In this document: positions 6,617 to 7,780 of the stretch, piece by piece | Numbering within the stretch: the stretch's first letter is position 1 | Layout of the letters: every line of letters starts with the position of its first letter | Program-made: the position numbers and the translations under genes | Assembly: GCA_937950065.1 (NCBI GenBank) | Contig: CALFEN010000254.1 | Coordinates: 1 to 7,780, forward strand | Direction: 5' to 3' | Length of the DNA stretch: 7,780 nt | Source of the DNA: an uncultured bacterium | Lineage (GTDB): Bacteria; Patescibacteria; JAEDAM01; Absconditabacterales; Absconditicoccaceae | Notes under the pieces: generated by a model | What the model was told of the DNA's origin: nothing | What the model saw: the letters and a program-made list of their open reading frames with translations, nothing else | Databases searched by the model: none

Positions 6617-7780
6617 ATGAAAAATAAATATCTTTTATCAGGGATTACCGTCATAGCTCTAGCAATATTAATTTATCTTGCATTTCAAAGTTCTACAAGT
6701 TGAAATTGAAACAATAACAAGTCAACTGATACCAAAAACATTCCTAATAATTCTGGGAAAGTTGAGGAGATAGATAATTCTAAAACAATAGAGACTTGAG
6801 ATTCTTATACAGAAAATTGAAAAACAAAATCCAATAGTATATATTTCAAAATGAAATGAGACAAGATATATGTTCATGATATCACAGAACGTATACGGAG
6901 ACAGATCAGCATAAAAAATTCTGATTGAAGTTGAAATGTCAGCAAAATAGATTATGATAGTTTCCAAGAAGATTTTAATTCCTTTGCGCAAGACAAAAAT
7001 AGCGTTTATTATTGTTGACATTGATGATATTGTCAAAAAATGAAATTTTTTGATCCTCAAACGTTTAAATTTTTTGACGAAGACTATTATCAAAGTAAAA
7101 ATAAAATATATCTATTTGATATAAATAAAACCCCTGAATGAAAAGATATAGCTATTACCTGAATAAATATCAATAAATTCAAAACATTAGGCTACTGATT
7201 TGCAAAAGATGACAAAAATATTTATTATTATTGAATAGCATTAGAGAATAAAAATATTGATATTAGTACTTTTTCTCTTTTAAACCCCTACTATTATAAA
7301 GACAAAAATCATGTCTATACAGCAACCTGAAACATGGATGAGGGCATCAAAATTATTAATCTAAATTGAGCAGACTCAAAAACATTTCAAGTATTCAAAG
7401 ACAATTATATCAAATATGCTAAAGATAAAAACCATGTTTATATTGCCTGAAAATCAAATAACAATCTAGATCCAAGTTCATTTGAGATACTGACATGAGA
7501 TGATAGACTCACATATGGAGAGATAGTTAAGGACAAAAATCATGTTTATTCTTGTGGTAGTCTGTTGTTAGACTCCAAATGCATACCCTTTACTGGAGTA
7601 GATTCTTCCACTACTAAATTAGTATCGCAGGGACTATTAAAAGACAAAAATTGAATCTATGACCTTGGTCTCTGAAAAAAGATAAATAACAATCTTATAG
7701 ATATTGCAACATTTGAGCAATTAAATTATTATTACTATAAAGATAAAAATAAATTTGTATTTGGTTCGGAGATTAAAGCT
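6617..7780 (+). CDS. Membrane-anchored DKNYY-repeat protein, 3' end cut by window edge
   Basis: 388 codons are visible with no TAA or TAG. Residues 5-23 (YLLSGITVIALAILIYLAF) form an N-terminal anchor or signal peptide, followed by an Asn/Ser/Thr/Gly-rich linker to about residue 70. From there the protein is built of degenerate units of about 30-41 residues, each carrying a DKNxVY-like core: positions 126 (DKNSVYY), 160 (SKNKIYL), 199 (DKNIYYY), 229 (DKNHVYT), 270 (DKNHVYI), 306 (DKNHVYS), 343 (DKNGIYD) and 376 (DKNKFVF), plus a weaker GDKIYV near 82. This is the signature of the DKNYY family, a bacterial repeat of unknown function; the repeats probably fold as small beta units. Location outside the membrane is inferred from the anchor. 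One CGG codon (residue 94) may be Trp. The stop lies beyond the window, so full repeat number is unknown. Confidence 0.88.

Noticed and set aside
6722..7093. 123-aa open frame on the minus strand, with a similar one at 5965-6252
   Set aside because: Antisense to the DKNYY and CDF genes; the plus strands carry recognised motifs, and AT-rich coding DNA readily leaves such frames open.

Overview
The window is AT-rich and comes from a bacterium that reads UGA as glycine (translation table 25). Under the standard code every gene breaks into pieces. When UGA is read as glycine, eight long open frames appear that end only at TAA or TAG, and UGA falls exactly where conserved families carry glycine: the K-x-R-x-G and GNGGI motifs of dihydrouridine synthase, DGxxGL of the WecA/MraY family, and several others. 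This code is known from Candidatus Absconditabacteria (SR1) and Candidatus Gracilibacteria (BD1-5) of the Patescibacteria/CPR. The rare arginine codons CGA and CGG also sit at positions where related proteins have tryptophan or another aromatic residue. That fits the CGA/CGG-to-Trp reassignment described for Absconditabacterales, so I lean towards that order. All translations below use UGA = Gly.

The left part (1-2507) holds three genes on the minus strand. In transcription order they are: an unrecognised 200-aa protein (2507-1905) followed by a clear intrinsic terminator; a 200-aa HD-domain phosphohydrolase of the HDDC2/YfbR type (1780-1178); and a tRNA-dihydrouridine synthase (1034 to beyond position 1). 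A divergent intergenic region of about 285 bases (2508-2792) has promoter-like elements facing both ways. One of these contains an exact 18-bp palindrome between -35 and -10.

The right part (2793-7780) holds five genes on the plus strand: a polytopic membrane protein of the WecA/TagO/MraY glycosyl-phosphate transferase superfamily with unusual active-site substitutions; a short membrane-anchored Thr/Ser/Cys-containing protein of foreign-looking codon use; a 289-aa soluble protein that faintly resembles HopA1-type proteins; a cation diffusion facilitator (CDF) metal transporter with a natural six-histidine run; and a membrane-anchored DKNYY-repeat protein that runs off the right edge.

The genes do not form an obvious pathway. 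Most have their own TTGAxA/TATAAA-like promoter, separated from the start codon by a short AT-rich leader without a Shine-Dalgarno sequence. The order suggests independent transcription units: housekeeping functions on the left (tRNA modification, nucleotide clean-up), and cell-envelope or surface functions on the right (lipid-linked sugar transfer, metal export, anchored extracellular proteins). The latter would suit an episymbiotic CPR lifestyle. No tRNA, rRNA, CRISPR array, insertion sequence or replication origin was seen.
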